A DNA stretch of 64,000 bases from Paracyclopina nana (GCA_019096065.1 JAGUCH010000004.1:930001-994000), one strand, 5' to 3'. Counted from the stretch's first letter, positions 34,518 to 47,807 are shown. Numbers and translations are program-made. The notes: generated by a model from the sequence alone, not told the origin.

Positions 34518-37500
34518 TCAGATCATGTTCCACATAAGATCCAAGTTTCTAAACACGTGTCGCGATTTGGCTATAAAAGCATGCGTGTCATTCTGCTGCC
34601 ACATTTTGATGATTTTCTGGTACTGAGCTTTGTCCAATTTTAAAGGATTTCCCCGCCTCAACTCCACGTCATTCTCCCCAAACCTGTCTACGTAAGGTGC
34701 AGGACACAGCCCCCCTAAAAAAGGGGAAAATATGCCTTAAACTTAGCTCAAGTTAGCAAGAAAGATTTTGTTACCATTAAAGACTCCACTCAAAACTGTG
34801 ATTTGGCAGCTGGAAAGCTTTAGAAATATTCCCACGTCTCCACTGCACTTTTTGGCATGAATTGTGCAACCTCCAGACTTGAGTCCATTGATTTCACCCC
34901 GACAACAGTAGGACTGAAAAAAAAATCAACATCATCATTCCAGATGCCTCAAAAGTAAATTTTAAAAAATTCGTTACTTCAAAGCAGATCAACTCTCCAC
35001 AAATCAAGCAGAGCGCCACAGATTTGGATTTGCCTGAGATCACAGCTTTGTTGGGACATTCGTACGTTGTCACTTTGCTCAATAAGTCAGTGTAGTCCTC
35101 GGGCAACTCGATCAAGCTCCTCTTTTGAGCAGGCATTGATGGACACGACACGGTCTTCAGCTTGTCATTTTGAAGCAGCCTTAACCAAAAAATATGCTAG
35201 GACTTTCATCTTCACTTAAAATGGAAAACATACCTGTTCAGGCAATCAAATGTGTCACCATCATTAATCAGCTCAGTCAAAGTCGAAGGTAATGACAAGT
35301 ATTCACTCAACGTGGCAAAAATTGACTTTTCATTAACGTCCTCCAGCACAGGGAGGGGAACATCAGTCGCACAGTGGTAAAACACTGAGGCACATCTGAG
35401 AAACCGAATCATCGCTTGACGCACTTGCGTGGCTTTGATCTTAACTTTGTCACTGGATCCAAAAGACTCCGACACCCATTTGGCAAACTTTTGAACCTCT
35501 GGCTCTTCTGAATCATTGTGACAATCTAATGACGATGGCTGTAAGCCCGCCATGATTTGGCAAAGGTAAAGAATGGCACAAAGCCTCACTGCATGATGGT
35601 CTTGGCTAAATAGGCCAGATTGTTTGACCAGAACTGGAATCGATCCAGAGAGAATGATGAGCAAATTAAGGACATCCAGCTCCAGAAATGTCCTGCAGGA
35701 CTCGGGATTGAAGCAAGTTGACAAAACCCAGAGGCCATTCGACTGAAGCGTCCTTCTGAGAGAATCCTTGGTATGAGGGAAGTTAATACAGAGTCTGACC
35801 AGGGACTTGAGCACTTCTTCATCACGGGCCAACATTGGTTGGAACAGATGAGCAAAATCGTCCTCAGGCCTCTCTGGAGATTGACACAAATGAAGGTTCA
35901 TGGCAGCAGCCTGAAAACACATGTGGAGGCTTCTGCAGTCGTCAGGAAATTCCTTCACTCTGGAATTCTGAAAGAACAACACCGATCACTAATCAAACGC
36001 TCAAACAATGTGTTGCAGCATTATTACCAGCATGCAATTTAAGGCGAAATTTGACGTCATTTCGCTAAGGGTCTGTCCGAAAGGAGCAACCATGAGTTGG
36101 CTAAAATCAACCGACTCCCTTAGCACAATTTGAGTCATTTCATCAGCCATATTTGGGTTGGGGCTAGCAAAGTCCTGATAGTCACTGTCATCAACCAAAA
36201 TGGACATCATTTCCTTGGTCCACTGACTGAAAGACATCCCTGCAGGTAGCACTGACCGATAGAATTTGTTCAATGAAGGAGATACGGGTAACACAGAGTT
36301 GGACAGCCTTTGGCAAATTGGACACAAATATTCTTGGTTGTTCACATTAAAGTTGCTCCTTAAATTGCTGAAATGAAACATGTTAAGCAATGCAAGCTTT
36401 AGAGGCGAAAGTAAGGCACACTCACTCTTGATGCTGCTTCACCAAATTGTCAAACATGGCCTGATAACATTTGGCATGCATGACGTGACCACAACTGGTC
36501 ACTGTTGGACCATGAGTCAATGAGCTAGGCAAAGTCCCGGGTGAAACTGACTTACCCGTCAATTCGGGATCAATGGGACAAGTTTGACTCATGACTGAGG
36601 TATTCACCACGTAAGTAGCAAACACCAAAGAGCTAATAGAGTCATCGGCCTCGTCTTCTTGGCACAGAATGCATGTGTAGCTGCAGTGCTTTGAATCTGG
36701 CACAAACCTGCCTATGCCAATGGCTTTGACAGCTTTGACATATGACGCTCCGGAGCTCATGTCTTCCTCTTCAGGAGCGTTGGAAGTGTCCATCTTGGAC
36801 AATTCCGACTCGTACGTTTTGGCAAACTTCTTCTGCATCTGATTCATTTGAGCCATCACTTTGGCCTTGCAGCTGGCAGCAGCTTGAGCACGGCGCTTCC
36901 TGTCAGTATCCAAGGCTGGATGTTCTTGGTTTGATAGACTCTCCATGGCTGATGAGCACAGCTTGGACGCTTGCTTTATGGTGTGGCCAAGCAGCTCTTT
37001 TAACTCAGGAGGTGGCTTTATCTGGAAATCCAAAACTTTGACTCGATGTTTATTGTCAACTAGCAAAAAGGCTCACCTTGGCCAGCATCGACGCAAAATT
37101 ACAAGACTCAAAAGCCTTGGCAAAACCGCCGTCGCCCAAGGCAGCGTCATCTATGAATCCCATGTTGATGATCCACAAGGCTTTGTGCAAATGTTTCATC
37201 ATGATAGATGTTGCATCTCCAGCAGTCTCCCACCTTTTCAAGATGGTATAGATCACAATCAGCACTGGCCAAGATCTCGAAATTTTGGGCAAATTGGCAA
37301 ACATGTGATTCAGCTTGGGCCACGTGTTCCTCGGAGGCTTGTTAATAAACTCCATCTTTTCTTCACTGGTAAAACCAGCGTCCACCTCATCCCTTTGGTT
37401 TCTAGTGTAGTAGTAGAAAAAGGGATTGATCCCGTTCTTGACCTCCTTCTTCAATTGGTACACTTTTTTAGTAGTGACTTTTCGCGAGCTCACCAAGTCT

Positions 37501-40394
37501 GCTATTTCATTGAGGACTTCTTCAATTATGCTATCAAACTTTGACGAATCTTCTCTGTGAATATTGGCCATCACTTCTGAGTGACTCAACTCTCCAGACA
37601 GCAAAATATGGGTCAGTCGATATTTGAGCTCATCCCTGACACTGACAGCAGACACCTCGGGAGACATTCTTTCGCACAAAATGGCAATGACAAGGTGCAA
37701 GAATTCATCAGCAACATGCATTGCTTCTTCAGGCAAATCTTGCTCTGCAGTCTCAGAAGCCCAACGTGTCAACTGCATACGATCCATTAGCGTTGCTATC
37801 ACAAGGCCTGGATCACTTGAGATTGAGCAAGCAGTTTGCAGGAGACGAAGGTCGTTGATTTTGTTATGAGGAGTAATTCTTGGGTCATGATAGATGTAAT
37901 ACGACCCTTCAACCATAGTGATGCCATTCCTTTTCCACATGCCACATTTTATTTGAGCCAACACTGTGAGGACTGTGATCACTGGATCGATGATGTGCAT
38001 CAAATTGTCATGCAGCTGGATCCTTTCCAGAATGATATCTGTCATACCAGGCACGTGATCAAAACATGTCAACAGCATTGCCAAAAACTGCTGCAATGGC
38101 ACATGGATGGAACAAGCCTCAGTTCCTGCGTCAAAATTCACAACTTCGTATTCTTCCCTTTTAGATAGCATCTCAAGCACCACTTTTTTCAAGGGCTTCT
38201 CATCTTGAACAGATAGCTTCTCCAAAATATGACTGCAACAATAAGATTACTCCTTAGATTTAGTTGATTAGTTCTTTAGTAGCAAAAACCTACTTGAAAA
38301 TTGGGGTTAGGGCAGCTGTGTCCATTTTGCACCAATTCGTAATCAGACTTGCCATCCCCATGAAGTGGGATGTCAACGTGAATATGTTTGCCCAATTTCT
38401 AGACTCATACACAACATGAGCTCCTTGCTGTCTGACATGCCGATCTGCTAGCTAAAATGATAAACACAATTTGAAAAACAATTCTTAAGGATCTTGCTCT
38501 TGCTACGACTCACCTGTAGCTTAGTAATCAGGTCTACGAGAGCCTTGGTCCCACTGACGAAATTCTTGCGCAAATCTGGGCTCCATTTTTTGGTAGGAGG
38601 TACTCCCAAAATGTATTGAATGTCAGTCAAAATATGAGCGCACCTTTTGAAATCGTACTGCCTATCTTCTAGCCATTCAGTCAAGTCCAGTTGGCCGTCA
38701 GAGGTGATCCTCGCTTCATTTTCAAAGACCTGAGCAAAATATTGCACCATCACTTCTAAGGCACTCATTTTTTCCATCAAATGGTGAGCCACTGTCGGAG
38801 TTGTAAAGATTTGCACTGTCAAGTTGACGATGGAAACGTCCAACTCTTGATCATCAGCAACAAAGTCGTACATGATTCTGGAGTAGCTGTTCAAATACAG
38901 CTCCCCAACATGAGTCTTATTTTCAGGACTCTGTAAAAAAATGCTTCTCTTCACGTTCGGTCACAGGAGCTCAATAGCAATGTTACCTTCAGGGTTACTT
39001 CTGCCAGCAATTCGAGCCATTTTCGCCTCACATCTTTCCACACTGAGCCACTTTTGACAAGAATTTGCTCCAAGTAGGAGGATCCATGATGTGATTTCAT
39101 GCAAAGGACATCATAAAAGAGAGCACGAAAACCGGAGCATTTGGGGAACAAATCAGACACGAGCCAAGAGCACAATTTGATGGCAAAAATTTGGTGCGCT
39201 GCGATGAAGGTTCCAAAAACTAGAGCTTTCAGAGGGCTCCCATCTCTTCCTGACACTCTTTGAATTTTCTCACTTTTGATTGTACAGTAAAAATTACGAT
39301 ATAATTTATGTTTTTAAATACGATTGCATGTTTACCGTGCTTTGTTGCATTCTTCCCAACTACCCACTTTAATTATGGCTCTGCCCTCCTTATCGACTAG
39401 TTCAGTGAGGTCCATAGCTTTCTTGTCAGAATATCTTAAAACACTTTTGATCACCGTAGTCACCTCCTTGTACGAGTGAGAATCGTCATTGATGAGCAAT
39501 AGACAGTGCGTGGAGTGGTCAAAAATGTAGCGTAAATCCGGCCAAGTCTCCTTTTCTTTTTCACCAACCCTCCAATCATATCGCATTGAGTCCAACTCTG
39601 GCATGGCAATTATGTAGTCGATGATCTATAGAAATTAACATTAACCATGCGCACGTCATTGTGGCTAAAGAAATGCTACTTACAATTTTTAGGAGCTCGA
39701 GTGATCTTGAGCGTAGATCTTGAGGAAAAGTATCCAAAACCTGTTGAGCCGTGACTTCGTTCCGAGCTAATTCCTCGTGAATGGAGCACATATGGAACTT
39801 TGTGAAAGCCTCGCTGTCGCCGCAATCACAAAAGCCATTGCCATCTGTGGTTGACATGATATAGTTGTGGTTCTTGTGCTCTGAGTGCATGAAGCAATCG
39901 GGGCACATGACACAAGTCTGATCTTGGCCGCAATCTCGACATCCATAGACTGCTAATCCAGCATCGATAGCTCGGCCACAAATGGCAGGTGCTGAATCAT
40001 TGGCAGCCAATTTCTGGGCATTAAAATCGGATATTTATGCTAAAATGTTCAATAAAGTTGTAACGAGAGAAATCACCTCGAATATTTCTCTTGTGCTGCC
40101 ATTACCACATATGAACCCTTCAAGTGGCTGGATCAAGGAATTGGTGTATTTCTCAAGACAAATTGGCTGATCCACGGAGGTGTGGCCGAATCCTGGGGCC
40201 AAGATGAGGGGTACTTTGAGTCGCCAGTAGTCGTGAACAGCATATTTCAAGCCCTTAAGAGGTGATTTGTTCAGCCAAAAATTCAGAGGGTCATCTTCAA
40301 GACATTCGTCTTTCAGATTTTGCCACAAATCAGTCAACGTAGTGGAGTCATCGTAATACTCCCACTCATCGTTGGATTCCTGATCTTCAGACAT
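34518..40394 (-). CDS. UBR1/UBR2-type N-recognin E3 ubiquitin ligase
   Basis: An N-degron pathway E3, cytosolic/nuclear. Thirteen exons, read leftwards: 40077-40394, 39684-40013, 39335-39625, 38986-39272, 38514-38930, 38294-38451, 37077-38232, 36426-37021, 36028-36367, 35234-35967, 34978-35179, 34775-34913 and 34518-34714; about 1,760 residues, the usual UBR1 length. Domains: UBR box in exon 2 (CGRAIDAGLAVYGCRDCG, CFMHSEHKNHNY, GFCDCGD), binding type-1 N-degrons; ClpS-like domain in exon 3 (CLLLINDDSHSYKEVTTVI), for type-2; RING-like Cys/His cluster in exons 8-9 (CILCQE, TSCGHVMHAKCY, YLCPICQRL); C-terminal cap domain (CTIHAKKCSGDVGIFLKL, YVDRFGENDVELRRGNPL). The last two exons lack ATGs and are easily missed. 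UBR1 versus UBR2 cannot be decided. Confidence 0.93.
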
Positions 40395-40849
40395 GCTGGA
40401 TCTGAAAATCTTAACTCTTTGATAGGGAAAAAATTGCGAAGGTTATTCTGGAACAAAAGCAAAGCTACCAGATGTTGACCTAGAATTACCTTCAAAACGC
40501 CAACTTGTGGCAGTCTGCTCCGATTTTAACTAGCCACTATTTAGCAAAAATAAAATTATTCTCTGTTGGCAAAAATTAATGTCGACAAGTTTTCCGTAGG
40601 ATTAAATAAAGGATTTGCTCAGTTAGATTGAAGTCATTTAACGCACTGCAAATTGACGGAATAATTTCTCGAATAACTCTGCGAAAAATGGAGCAAAGAT
40701 GAGTTACCAGACATTAAGAAAAATCCAGTTTAGAACTTTGGCTTTTCAAAATAGCTTTTGGCTTTATTATGAAGATACTTTAGTAACGATATGCGGTTTT
40801 TCAAAAAACATCGGAAACAGCAGTTGACACTTTGAACTCTGGAGCAGAA
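40395..40849. promoter_or_regulatory. Head-to-head spacer between the UBR gene and MPDU1
   Basis: About 455 AT-rich bases, presumed to hold both promoters and 5' UTRs. No distinctive site or repeat recognised. Confidence 0.35.
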
Positions 40850-41664
40850 ATGTCATCAATTATGATAGATTGGTTGAAGGGCGTCGTCCTCGGGCTCAGC
40901 CTGTTGACGCCTCAATGTTTTGACGAGATGTTTGTCAAGCTCAACTTGTCCAATGTTGAGTGCTGGAAAATGTTCATTTCTCGTGGCCTCGGATTTGCCA
41001 TCATTGCTGGGGCGACATGTGTCAAGTTTCCCCAAATCATCAAGATTGTCAAGTCTGGCAGTGCAAAGGGAATCAGCTTTGTCGCTACTCTGCTTGAACT
41101 TGTCGCCGTGACTGCCAATGGAGCCTACAGCTTTTCCAAAGGATTTCCCTTCAACTCGTATGGAGAGGCTGTCACTCTGAGTTTGCAAACCAGCCTCATC
41201 GCTCTGCTGATTTTATGGTGATTTCCCTTCCTTATTACACATTTCATCATTCTTAAGATTTAGGTAATTTTAGGTATGATGGCAACACCATTTTCACCGT
41301 CTTGTTCTCACTGCTCTATGGAGCGACGGTGTTTGCCATTACCACTCCAGGATTGGTCCCAGCCGAGATCCTATGGTATGGCCAAGCTGCCAACATTCCA
41401 ATGATTGTGCTTGGAAAAATGATCCAAGTTGTGGCCAATTTCCGACAAGGGCACACCGGTCAGCTCTCAGCTGTCACCGTTTTCCTCCTCACTTTGGGCT
41501 CCCTGGCCAGAGTGTTCACTTCTATTCAAGAAACTGGAGACATGGTTGTCATTTCCACCTACATTTGCTCATCTACTGTCAATCTAATGCTTGCTGCACA
41601 ATTGCTGTACTACTGGAATGTGGACGTCAATGCTTTGGATAAGAAGAAAAAGAAGAGAGCTTAA
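40850..41664 (+). CDS. MPDU1: Mannose-P-dolichol utilization defect 1 protein
   Basis: An ER membrane protein needed for use of Man-P-Dol and Glc-P-Dol in N-glycan, GPI and related assembly. Two exons, 40850-41217 and 41274-41664, 251 residues. Two PQ-loop repeats: GATCVKFPQIIKIVKSGSAKGISF with LLELVAVTANGAYSF, then IPMIVLGKMIQVVANFRQGHTGQLS. Seven hydrophobic segments. The basic tail DKKKKKRA fits a KKxx-like ER-retention signal. The ATG is at 40850; no upstream in-frame ATG. Functionally related to the neighbouring GPI transamidase gene. Confidence 0.96.
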
Positions 41665-41758
41665 AAATGCATTTTGGCAATTCTCATCACCAATAAAGAC
41701 GACTCACAAAAAACGCTTTATTCACGCAAGCTATAGTGAATTTTAAAACTTTCTAGAG

Positions 41759-43650
41759 TCATTTATCTTTTTTGGTCTCATCATCATCATTGCTGATTTC
41801 TTCATGTTCACTAGCAGTTGAAATTTCCTCAGGTTTGTTGGACTTTTTGAATGCTCCTTTTAGGCGTTGCATAAGTTTGGACAAAAGTCCTGGTGGAACT
41901 TGGCCAGGTTCCACTATGCTCAAGCTCTTGTTAGTTATGTTATGTAAAGGACCAAATGCCAGGGCCACCACTGTGCAGGTCAAGCAAATAACATTATATG
42001 GCATGGAAAAGTCAGGCGTTGGTAAATTCACCAAGAGGCTCTCAGTGTAAAGTTGGATCAAAACAGGCCCTTGGTGGCCTTTGAAGGTGTCAGCATATGT
42101 GCTAGCCATTCGGTCTATCCCAGTGAAATTAGCATGGCTTGGCATAATGGCAGAAATCAAGGCAGAATTGACATAAAACCCTTTGTTGGCATCGGGTGGA
42201 TATTCCAGCCACTTCAAAATGGACTTTTCAAATTCAATGGAAATTTCCAGGCTGGATTTCGCAGGGACTTCAAGCACCATTTCAAGGCTGTAAGGCCTTT
42301 TTCTGTCAACGCCAGGCACGAAACTCAGCTTGAGGGGCTCAACAAGGTCTTGTCCTTTTGTCACTTTCAGAGTGTGCAGATAGACTCTCAAGTACCAGGG
42401 AATAATGTCCAAGTAAATTACTTTGAGAGGAGAGTTGCCTTCATTCGCGATTTTCGTCACAATTCCTCCCTTTTCGTTTCCATGCCCCTTGAAATACCTC
42501 GTTGCATGAAGTTTGGGCTTGGGAATCAAGCCATAAACTGTTGCCTTTCTGTACTTCACACTCAAATTGTTCACACCAGACTCAACCAGCTTTTTGATGT
42601 TGAAAGCTTTCAGAGCTCTCTTGTCAGCTTCGAGTGTCAAAGTTTCAGCTGCTTGGCCTGCTGGGAGAATGTCGAAATTGCCTGAGGTGGTGTCAATAAA
42701 AATTTGGCTGGATGTTGCAACAGGACAAGCAGAGGTGATGCCGATGCCAAAAAGTGATCTGACTGACCAATTGCTCCAGTTGTTTTCTCTTTGAGTCATG
42801 GCTGCTCTCAAATTATCAGGAAGTCCCACAGGATCAAAAACTAGCACAACAAAAAGGCTTAATTCAATGTCTGGGTCAGAGCACTGATTTTGGTGATCAG
42901 GGCACACTTTCCTCATGGATAGACCTAAGCTGTGATATTTTGTTGAATGGATGTGGTCAGCATTTAAAAAAGTAGCCAAGCCTCGCTTGGCTCCACAAGG
43001 CAGCAACTTTTTCCATGGTGTCAAGTTTTCTGTGCACACATTTTCGCCTGGGAGCATTCCAAATTTGGTCAAATTGCTAGATAGACTACTGGACATGATT
43101 CCAGAGGGTCCAAAGCTCCATTTGGGCATTATGGATTGAGTTGAGTCCAAGAAGTTTAATGAAGCACAAAATTGACCTGCCAGCGCATTGGTCAACTTGG
43201 TCCATGATTTATCCACATTTTCAATTTCTACAAAGAGTTCAAAAGCATGATTTTAGAGGCATGAAAACAAGGAGCAAACCTTCAGAGAAAATAGCAGACA
43301 CTTTAGCACCCACAGCACTTGTCCTGGGAGGAAATCCCCAATGTTGAGATCTCCAGACACCCCTGGACAAGGTGAGGTCGATTTCTTCAAGTTTGTGATC
43401 ATCTACCAGCTCTCCCACCAGCCTGAAATAATTGATTTCAGTTGAATAAAAAAAGACTAAAAATGAATCATTACCTCGGCATTAAATCAAAATGCTGCCT
43501 TGACTTTGAAAGGGGAGACAATGTGACAAAATTGAAAGATGCAAGCAAATCATGATTTGCCAAAGGTTGCAACAAAAGCTCTTCGTGGAATGTTTCACTT
43601 TTCACGACAGCGGTGAAGGCTAAAAGCCAACACAGCCATCGAAATATCAT
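41759..43650 (-). CDS. PIGT: GPI transamidase subunit PIG-T
   Basis: A component of the ER complex that attaches GPI anchors. Exons: 43475-43650 (signal peptide MIFRWLCWLLAFTAVV, then FHEELLLQPL), 43280-43422 and 41759-43227; about 595 residues. Family features: FNFVTLSPLSKSRQHFDLMPR, LTLSRGVWRSQHWG, TPWKKLLPCGAKRGLATFLNA, a lumenal domain with several N-x-S/T sites, DIIPWYLRVYLHTL, FEKSILKWLEYPPDANKGFYV, then the single membrane helix MPYNVICLTCTVVALAFGPLHN and a charged cytosolic tail ending ETKKDK. It is convergent with MPDU1, about 95 bases apart. Confidence 0.96.
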
Positions 43651-43986
43651 ACTTTTCTTTTCAGATTTCCAAATACTACTGTAAGGGTTGCTTGGAAAAA
43701 AGCCGTCAAATCAAATGGGAGTAGAGAACCGAGATATATTCTTCTAGGCCGTAAATTCCATATTTTTAAGTTAATTATTTTCTAATTTGGATGCATGAAA
43801 TTCAGTTTTGCAATATTAGTGCCCAAAATAATTTGTGTTGGGCAATTTATTAGCGTTAATGACTCTGAATTGGAAAAAATTGAGTCATCCCGCAAATTAA
43901 TTTTGGAGATTGACTTAGTCTCGATCATGCAATTGTAGAAAAAAGTAAACAAACAAGAGTTAAAGTTCTGGGCTGTTCTGCTAAAA
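43651..43986. promoter_or_regulatory. Head-to-head spacer between PIGT and TMEM141-like gene
   Basis: About 335 bases of AT-rich DNA, likely holding both promoters. No conserved ORF or repeat seen. Confidence 0.35.
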
Positions 43987-44310
43987 ATGGTGGACATCAT
44001 CACTTCCACTCACGTTTTGGCACAGAATTCCGACAAGAGTGGAAAAAACGAGGTCAATTTGAGCGAGTGCAGAAATCGCTCAATGCTCTACGGCTTAGCG
44101 ACTGGAGCATTGATATTCTCCGCGACTTATTTCAGCCAGGAGTTTTTCACGCGAAAACTCAAGGATCGCAAATTGTACCCGATCATTTTGTCTTCGCTGT
44201 TCTTCTCTGGATTTTCAACCTACTTGGTGGTCAAGGCTAAACTGCATGAATGTGACAGCAATTCTAACAGCTCAAGGCTAGACGGGATGGCCAAGTTCAA
44301 GAAACATTAA
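43987..44310 (+). CDS. Small two-helix membrane protein, TMEM141-like
   Basis: 107 residues, single exon. Two hydrophobic segments (about 33-50, YGLATGALIFSATYF; and 64-82, YPIILSSLFFSGFSTYLVV), with a Cys before the first helix (SECRNRS) and one after the second (LHECDS). This matches the layout of TMEM141, a small membrane protein of poorly known function; sequence similarity is modest, so the assignment is tentative. The stop is only 6 bases before the ATG of the GTPBP6 homologue, so the two probably share a transcript. Confidence 0.65.
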   Translation: MVDIITSTHVLAQNSDKSGKNEVNLSECRNRSMLYGLATGALIFSATYFSQEFFTRKLKDRKLYPIILSSLFFSGFSTYLVVKAKLHECDSNSNSSRLDGMAKFKKH

Positions 44311-44316
44311 AGCAAA

Positions 44317-45957
44317 ATGTCCTCGCAAATCATCCCTTTATTACGTGCAAAGACAATCAAGTACTTGCCTGTGGTGAGAACATTGGCATCCAAGAGAAAG
44401 CCACCCTATATTAGGTAATTGTGCTCTAAAAAAGGTTAATATTTTCACTCGCCTAATCTGGGTTTTTCAGTGAAAACAAATTAAGAATCAATGAGATAGA
44501 GTCAGAGGCGGTCCAGCATGATTTATTGCTCCAGCAGTATCACCTGAAAGTCATGGATTCGCAACAAGTGCTTGTCATTCAGCCCTGGTATCATCACACG
44601 CTTCCCTTTGCTACCACTGACACCACTGAGGATCTTAAAATGGCCGAGACATTGGGATTGGTCAAGACTCTCAATTGGCGAGTGGTAGATGCCATTATTT
44701 TGCGCATCATGGAGTCAGTGAAACCTGCCTATTTTGGCACCGGCCAACTTGACAGGGTCAAAGAGCTAATAGAAATGCATGAAACACAGAAAGGCCATTT
44801 TATTTCCTCGGTGTTTGTGAGCACCTACAGACTCACCTCAATGCAAAGAGTTCTTATGGAGGAAATTATTGAGAAACCAGTGATAGACAGGTATGCTTAT
44901 ATGAGAAATTCTCCTCAGTGTATGCCAATAATTTTTTTGCAGGTACAATGTGATTTTGCAAATATTCCACAAGCATGCGAGAACCAGCGAGGCTAAATTG
45001 CAAGTTCAAATGGCGGAAATTCCCTTCTTGAAATCAAGGCTCTTGGGTGACTGGGATGTAGAGAATGAGTCCAAGCATTCTAAGCAACGCAGAGGCAAAG
45101 AGTGGTTTGAACGCCAACAGAAAGCCTTGAACAAGAGGGAAAAGAAGATCAAAATGGCATTGGAAAAGTTAAAAGCTCAGAGGTCTTTAATAAGGTGTAA
45201 CAGGCAAAAAACAACGCTTCCTTCCATTGCTGTTGTGGGCTATACAAATTGTGGAAAAACCTCACTCATCAAAGCTCTAACGGGTAACATAATTTGCAAG
45301 GATTATCTCGTTGCGGCTACCTTGCATTTTCCCATTACAGGTACTGAGAAATTAGAGCCTCGAGATGAGCTGTTTGCCACACTTGATGTGACCTCTCACA
45401 AGCTCACTTTTCCGAGCCAATTAGAAGGCTTTTTTCTTGATACAGTTGGATTCATTTCTGACATTCCCATCAATTTGATTGCATCTTTTAATGCCACCCT
45501 AGAAGATGCTGCGTCTGCAGATTTGATTATTCATGTCAGAGATGTCAGCAATCCTGATCATGTCATGCAAAGCAAGCAAGTTATCAAGACTTTGAAAAGG
45601 TTAAACCTACCTGAAAAATTGGTCAATTCTATGATCACTGTGGGGAACAAAATTGACAAAATACCTCCTGATGATTGGAAGTTTATCGAAGAAGAAGGAA
45701 TGATACCCATTTCCACAAAAACTGGAGAGAATATGGAAAAATTGCTCAACACACTTGACAGCACTTTGATCAGGGAGACCAACCGAGTTTTTGCAACCTT
45801 AAGGCTACCCACAGGCAGCCCCGAATTTTTTGCGCTCATGCAAAATGAAATTATTTCAAGCTTGGATACTTGCGATGTAGATTCCAACTTTAGCCTCGTC
45901 AAGACTATTTTGTTAGAGTACCAACTAAGCAAATACAAGCAGTGGATTGTTGCCTAA
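44317..45957 (+). CDS. GTPBP6: GTPBP6, HflX-family GTPase
   Basis: HflX-type GTPases act on ribosomes; GTPBP6 is mitochondrial and dissociates or recycles mitoribosomes. Exons: 44317-44414, 44471-44890 and 44943-45957; about 510 residues. The basic/hydrophobic N-terminus fits mitochondrial import. The HflX N-domain has GTGQLDRVKELIE and VFVSTYRLTSMQRVLMEE, then HARTSEAKLQVQMAEIPFLKSRL and a Lys-rich coiled helix. G domain: G1 GYTNCGKTSL, G2 region LFATLDVTSH, G3 DTVGFI, G4 GNKIDK. The G1 loop reads TNCGKTS. Its ATG lies 6 bases after the upstream gene's stop. Confidence 0.94.
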
Positions 45958-46576
45958 AAGGCGCACATTAAAATTGTGGTTTGATAGATAGGAAAGTAGT
46001 GCGAAAACAGCCAAAAAACTCAAGTTGCCACAGCTAGACAATGTATGTACAGCTTTCAGATTTATGGCTTGTGTCATGGCTTGAATTATTAATATGGACT
46101 TTTATATTTTTAGGTTTGAATTGCAATTTTGATTTTTGCTTACACAAGTCATTTAAACAAGCAGAGCAAGTCCCTCTTTAATGTAACATCCATATTTTGC
46201 TGCCCTTGCATTTCAAAAAGGCATGGTTAGAAATTATTTCTATTTTTGGCTATTTTAGCATTGGCTTTATTACTGCTCACGTACTTACCTGATAAAGGTC
46301 CAATCCCAAAAATGATACTGTGGAGCCTTAACTTTCTTTAAAAATTAGTTGACCCACAGAAAAATAGCAAATATGAGGTCTGAAGGCCCAATCGGAAATA
46401 GGGGAACACGGTTTTTAGCCCTTATCTCCATTATCCTTCAACTTACAACAGTCAACTCTATCTCGTTGGAAAGCTCAAAACTTCAGCTTTCCAAATTAAT
46501 GTGTTAAATATTTCTAGCCTAAGCAGTTCAGAAGGCACAAAACATGTGATTTTCAAAACACCTATTTACATTTTAG
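45958..46576. other. Intergenic, no gene seen
   Basis: About 620 AT-rich bases downstream of GTPBP6, including its 3' UTR. Nothing further recognised. Confidence 0.5.
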
Positions 46577-47807
46577 GGGCCACTGACTGGCTCCCTTGTA
46601 GAATCTATTCAGTAGACCTGAGAGCTTTCTGAAAATGTTATGGGTCATTTGGAAGGTCTACCCCTAGGTAATAACTGTGCCAAAGGGTTTTGCCCTCGGG
46701 CCCCTGGGAGGGGAGATACTGGCCATCAAAGTTTGGGGAAATTCTTATGTAGTAAAACTTCGGACCCCTCTCACAGTCATATGAATCAATTTTTATCTAC
46801 CCATTTTTAATGCATTGTTTGGGTGTCTCAGAGAATGGGCTAGAAGTTGTTCTCCTGCATGCCCACTGTGCTCCAGGGGCTGAAATGTGTTTTTTTAAGG
46901 AATTGAGCAACCTTCCCCCAGTGGAATTTTTTTCTTTTTTTGCTCAGAGTCAGCCAAAGATAAGTACTTTCAAATAAAAGAATTAAAAAAGTACTTTTTT
47001 GTTTGAGGGTAGATATTGTTTGTCAAAGTTAGCCAATTTGGGCCCAAATAACTTTGTTAAACAGACTTCAAATATAAGAGATAAAAATGAAATTAAAAGC
47101 AAAAGTGGTTCATTATACCCCATATTTATAATATTTAATTTTCATCTCAGGCATTTGCAGTGTATCTGTCAAAAACTAAGGTTTTACAATTTACTCAATA
47201 TTTTCACAAAAAATGAAAAGTGTTTATTAAGGAAATACCCCAAGATGCTGTCAAAATAAAAAATGACAGAAATAAAAATTGTTTATGTGACCCTATAATT
47301 ATGATAAAATTTCATTTTTAGCTCTTATATTTGAAGTCTATTTAACTAAGTTATTTGGGCCAAAATTGGCTGACTTTGACAGACAATATCTACCCTCCAA
47401 CAAAAAAGTGCACTTTTTAAATCTTTTATTTGAAAGTACCTATCTTTGGCTGACTCTGTGCAAAAAAAGAAAAACAAATTCACCTGGGGAAGGTTGCTCA
47501 ATTCCTTAAAAAAACACATTTTAGCCCCTGGAGCACAGTGGGCATGCAGGAGAACAACTTTTAGCCCATTTTCTGAGACACCCAAACAATGCATTAAAAA
47601 TGGATAGATAAAAGTTGATTCATATGGCTATGAGAGGGTTTCCAAAGTTTTACTTTGAGGGCCCGTATCTCCCCTCCCAGGAGCCCGAGGGCAAAACCCT
47701 TTGGCACAGTTATTACCTAGGGGTAGACCTTCCGAATGGCCCATAACATTTTCAGAAAGCTCTTGGGTCTACTGAATGGATTCTTCAAGGGAGCCAGTCA
47801 GTGGCCC
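46577..47807. mobile_element. Foldback element with ~500-bp inverted arms
   Basis: The left arm 46577-47095 and right arm 47308-47807 are reverse complements along their whole length, from GGCCACTGACTGGCTCCC at the outer ends to a TTCAAATATAAGAG word at the inner ends, with about 210 bases between. In a 104-base stretch around 46810-46910 versus its partner I count about three mismatches. No ORF is supported in either arm. Likely a non-autonomous DNA element of the long-TIR/foldback kind. No convincing target duplication. Confidence 0.85.
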
